Origin: 66-474 sp036279975
Lineage (GTDB): Bacteria; Pseudomonadota; Gammaproteobacteria; Xanthomonadales; Rhodanobacteraceae
DNA: 23,982 nt
Direction of reading: 5' to 3'
NCBI GenBank assembly: GCA_036279975.1
Contig: DASURP010000015.1
Location: 1 to 23,982 of the forward strand
Shown: one piece after another, positions 21,748-23,982 of the stretch
Layout: every line of letters starts with the position of its first letter
Position numbering within the stretch: the first letter of the stretch is position 1
Notes under the pieces: generated by a model
Databases searched by the model: none
What the model was told of the DNA's origin: nothing
What the model saw: only the letters and a program-made list of their open reading frames with translations
Program-made: the position numbers and the translations under genes

Positions 21748-23151
21748 ATGATGCCCTCGCCTCGTACCGCCCTGTTGACTGCGTGCCTGATCCTGGCGCT
21801 TGCCGGCGCCAGGCCCGCCGGGGCCGAAACCACGCAGCAGGCCATGCCTGAGACCATGGACATGCTGCGCCACGCGATCGCGGCGCAAACCGTGGAAGGC
21901 AAGGACCAGGTGCCGGCGTTTGCGCAGTACCTGGCCGGCAAGCTGGAATCCGCGGGCTTTGCCAAATCCGACATCGAGATCATTCCCGTCGCGCACACCG
22001 CGGCGCTGGTCGTGCGCTACCCCGGCAGCGACGCCAGCCTGAAACCCATCCTGCTGTCCGGGCACATGGACGTGGTGGCCGCCAACCCTTCGGACTGGAC
22101 CCGCGACCCGTTCAAGCTGATCGAGGAAAACGGCTACCTGTACGGCCGCGGCTCGGCCGACATGAAGACCGACCTGATCACGCTGGTCGCAACCTTCATG
22201 CGCTTCAAGCGCGAGCACTTCGTCCCGAAGCGCGGCATGATGCTGGTGTTCTCGGGCGACGAGGAAACCGAGATGGCGTCCACCCGCGAACTGGCCAAAC
22301 GCTTCCATGACGCCGAGTTCCTGCTGAACGCCGACGCCGGCGGCATCACCCTGGACGACGCCGGCAAGCCGGTGATCGACGAGGTACAGGCCTCCGAAAA
22401 GGCCTACGCCGACTTCAAGCTGGAAGCCACTTCGCCAGGCGGCCATTCCAGCGAGCCGAATCCGCCCAAGAACGCGATCTACCACCTGGCGAAGGCGCTG
22501 GACAACGTCGCAGCGTACAAGTTTCCCGTCCAGCACGACGCGATCACGCTGGCTTCGCTGAAGGCGACCGGCGAACACAGCAGCGGTCCGATTGCCGAGG
22601 CGATGCGCGCGTTCGCGGCGAATCCGGAGGATGCCAAGGCGGCCGCGACGCTTTCGGCCGATCCCGCCTACGTCGGCCAGATTCGCACCACTTGCGTTGC
22701 TACCATGCTGGCGGGCGGCCACGCGCTGAACGCGCTGCCGCAAAGCGCCACCGCCAACGTCAACTGCCGCATCTTCCCGGGCACCAGCGTCGATTCGGTG
22801 CTGGCGACGTTGAACAAGGTCGTCGACAACCCGCAGATCAAGATCAGCGTGCGTCCGCCGCCGCCGGTTGCAAGCTCGGCCTCGCCGCTGAACCCGGTGG
22901 TGATGAACGCCGTGGCCGAAGTCGTGCACCAGCGCTATCCCGGGCTCGACATCATGCCCAGCATGTCCGCCGGCGCCAGCGACAGCATGTATTTTCGCAA
23001 GGCCGGCGTGCCCAGCTATGGCGTCAGCCCCGACTTCGCCAAGCCCAACGACACCTTTGCGCACGGCCTCGACGAAAAGCTGCTGGCCGCGAACGTACCG
23101 TGGGCGCTGGATTACTGGCATGCGCTGCTGACGAAGCTGGCGAGCCACTGA
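21748..23151 (+). CDS. Secreted M20-family metallopeptidase
   Basis: The 467-residue product is an exported M20/M25/M40 zinc peptidase or amidohydrolase. A signal peptide (about residues 1-26, ending AGA-ET) is followed by a catalytic domain with His106 and Asp108 (LLSGHMDVV), bridging Asp138 (GSADMK), Glu172/Glu173 (SGDEETE), Asp196 (NADAGG) and His439 (TFAHGLDE). The dimerisation domain lies between about 220 and 340 (TSPGGHSSEPNPPKNAIY). The substrate is unknown; exported relatives of this type process dipeptides or short peptides. The ATG at 21748 is used; a second ATG follows directly. It stands alone, 64 bp after the YceI gene. Confidence 0.93.
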   Translation: MMPSPRTALLTACLILALAGARPAGAETTQQAMPETMDMLRHAIAAQTVEGKDQVPAFAQYLAGKLESAGFAKSDIEIIPVAHTAALVVRYPGSDASLKPILLSGHMDVVAANPSDWTRDPFKLIEENGYLYGRGSADMKTDLITLVATFMRFKREHFVPKRGMMLVFSGDEETEMASTRELAKRFHDAEFLLNADAGGITLDDAGKPVIDEVQASEKAYADFKLEATSPGGHSSEPNPPKNAIYHLAKALDNVAAYKFPVQHDAITLASLKATGEHSSGPIAEAMRAFAANPEDAKAAATLSADPAYVGQIRTTCVATMLAGGHALNALPQSATANVNCRIFPGTSVDSVLATLNKVVDNPQIKISVRPPPPVASSASPLNPVVMNAVAEVVHQRYPGLDIMPSMSAGASDSMYFRKAGVPSYGVSPDFAKPNDTFAHGLDEKLLAANVPWALDYWHALLTKLASH

Positions 23152-23185
23152 CGAAACTGCGGCGCGTGGCGGCGGACGCTAGAAT

Positions 23186-23214
23186 GGCGGGTTTGCGTTG
23201 CGCGCAAATCCGCC
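23186..23214 (+). promoter_or_regulatory. Hairpin directly before the prfC start codon
   Basis: GGCGGGTTTGCG (23186-23197) pairs with CGCAAATCCGCC (23203-23214), 12 pairs with one G-U, around a 5-nt loop. It follows a TAGAAT -10-like box (23180-23185) and ends 4 nt before the prfC ATG, leaving no room for a Shine-Dalgarno sequence. It may affect initiation, or it may be a terminator-like stem for the peptidase gene. Confidence 0.5.
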
Positions 23215-23218
23215 ATCC

Positions 23219-23982
23219 ATGTCCCAGCAAAGCACCGAAACCCGCCGCCGCCGCACCTTCGCGATCATCTCTCATCCGGACGCCGGCAAGACCACGCTGA
23301 CCGAGAAGCTGCTGCTGTTCGGCGGCGCGATCCAGATGGCGGGCGCGGTGAAGTCGCGCAAGACCGCGCGCCACGCCACCTCCGACTGGATGGCGCTGGA
23401 AAAGGAGCGCGGCATTTCGGTCACCAGTTCGGTGATGCAGTTCCCCTACGCGGGCCGCATCGTCAACCTGCTGGATACGCCCGGCCATGCGGACTTTTCC
23501 GAGGACACCTACCGGGTGCTGACTGCGGTCGATTCCGCGCTGATGGTGATCGACTGCGCCAAGGGCGTCGAGGAGCGCACCATCAAGCTGATGGAGGTGT
23601 GTCGCCTCCGCACCACGCCGATCATGACCTTCATCAACAAGCTCGACCGCGAGGGCCGCTCGCCGATCGAGCTGCTGGATGAAGTCGAAAGCGTGCTGAA
23701 GATCCAGTGCGCGCCGGTGACCTGGCCGATCGGCATGGGCAAGCGCCTGAAGGGCGTCTATCACCTGTTCGACGACGAAGTGCACCTGTACGAGACGGGA
23801 CGCAATTTCACCCGCCAGGATTCGACCATCCTGAAGGGCCTCGACGACCCGGAACTCGAACGACGCATCGGCGCGGATGCACTGGCCGAGCTGCGCGAGG
23901 AACTGGAACTGGTGCAAGGCGCCTCGCACCCGTTCGAACTGGAAAAATATCTTGCCGGCGCGCAGACCCCGGTGTTCTTCGG
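23219..23982 (+). CDS. prfC: Peptide chain release factor 3, N-terminal part (cut by window edge)
   Basis: The first 254 codons of RF3, the GTPase that recycles RF1/RF2 from the ribosome after termination. The G domain is clear: G1 SHPDAGKTT, G2 region RGISVTSSV, G3 DTPGH and G4 NKLD. The KSRKTARHATSDWM segment is typical of RF3 rather than EF-G. The ATG at 23219 gives the family start (MSQQSTETRRRRTFAIISHPD). The gene runs off the right edge of the window. A stable hairpin lies immediately upstream and no Shine-Dalgarno sequence is visible. Confidence 0.95.
   Translation, partial: MSQQSTETRRRRTFAIISHPDAGKTTLTEKLLLFGGAIQMAGAVKSRKTARHATSDWMALEKERGISVTSSVMQFPYAGRIVNLLDTPGHADFSEDTYRVLTAVDSALMVIDCAKGVEERTIKLMEVCRLRTTPIMTFINKLDREGRSPIELLDEVESVLKIQCAPVTWPIGMGKRLKGVYHLFDDEVHLYETGRNFTRQDSTILKGLDDPELERRIGADALAELREELELVQGASHPFELEKYLAGAQTPVFF

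Noticed and set aside
21520..23148. 542-codon minus-strand frame opposite the M20 peptidase
   Set aside because: The plus-strand protein has a signal peptide and all M20 metal ligands; the antisense frame has none of the features of a protein family.

Overview
The window is high-GC chromosomal DNA from a gammaproteobacterium. It most resembles the Xanthomonadales (Rhodanobacteraceae/Xanthomonadaceae). The reasons are the gene content (rpoZ, mla, gmk/yicC, rph-rdgB-hemW, PepQ, a cyclase-TPR protein, a SAM-I riboswitch on a metX-type gene) and the dense short palindromic repeats of the GTAGGAGCGGCC and CCCTCTCCCGGAGGG types. Family assignments are from recognition of the translated sequence. 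No database search was run.

Layout. Positions 1-269 hold only repeats. rpoZ (270-563, minus) has its own promoter. mlaA (766-1755, plus) converges on a minus-strand mlaF-mlaE-mlaD-mlaC-mlaB operon (1763-5179), so a complete Mla phospholipid-transport system lies in one place. Next come gmk, a coupled 83-codon unknown gene and yicC (5251-6975, minus). These are divergent from rph (7045-7770), which is followed by rdgB, hemW and a small CPXCG protein (7878-10027). A DUF1631 gene overlaps a PilZ gene (10399-12956) and is followed by pepQ (13085-14419). A class III cyclase-like/TolB-like/TPR membrane protein (14597-16768, minus) is divergent from an APC-family permease (16967-18640). Positions 18698-20089 are a graveyard: the C-terminal piece of a TPR protein is joined to a frameshifted, truncated homoserine O-acyltransferase (metX-like) gene. 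Upstream of that pseudogene sit an apparently intact SAM-I riboswitch, an SD-sequestering hairpin, a good sigma-70 promoter and a met-box-like palindrome. The window ends with a VOC-yceI pair, an M20 peptidase and the start of prfC (cut by the window edge).

How the parts work together. Most genes are housekeeping: RNA polymerase omega, nucleotide metabolism and sanitation (gmk, rdgB), RNA processing (rph, yicC), heme handling (hemW), outer-membrane lipid asymmetry (mla), peptide turnover and translation termination. The most unusual items are the riboswitch left in front of a dead methionine gene, repeats that have become part of coding sequences at the rdgB/hemW boundary and at the cyclase stop codon, a 7-bp tandem repeat inside hemW, and an 18-bp repeat on both sides of the permease gene. 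I found no phage, transposase, CRISPR array, tRNA or rRNA.
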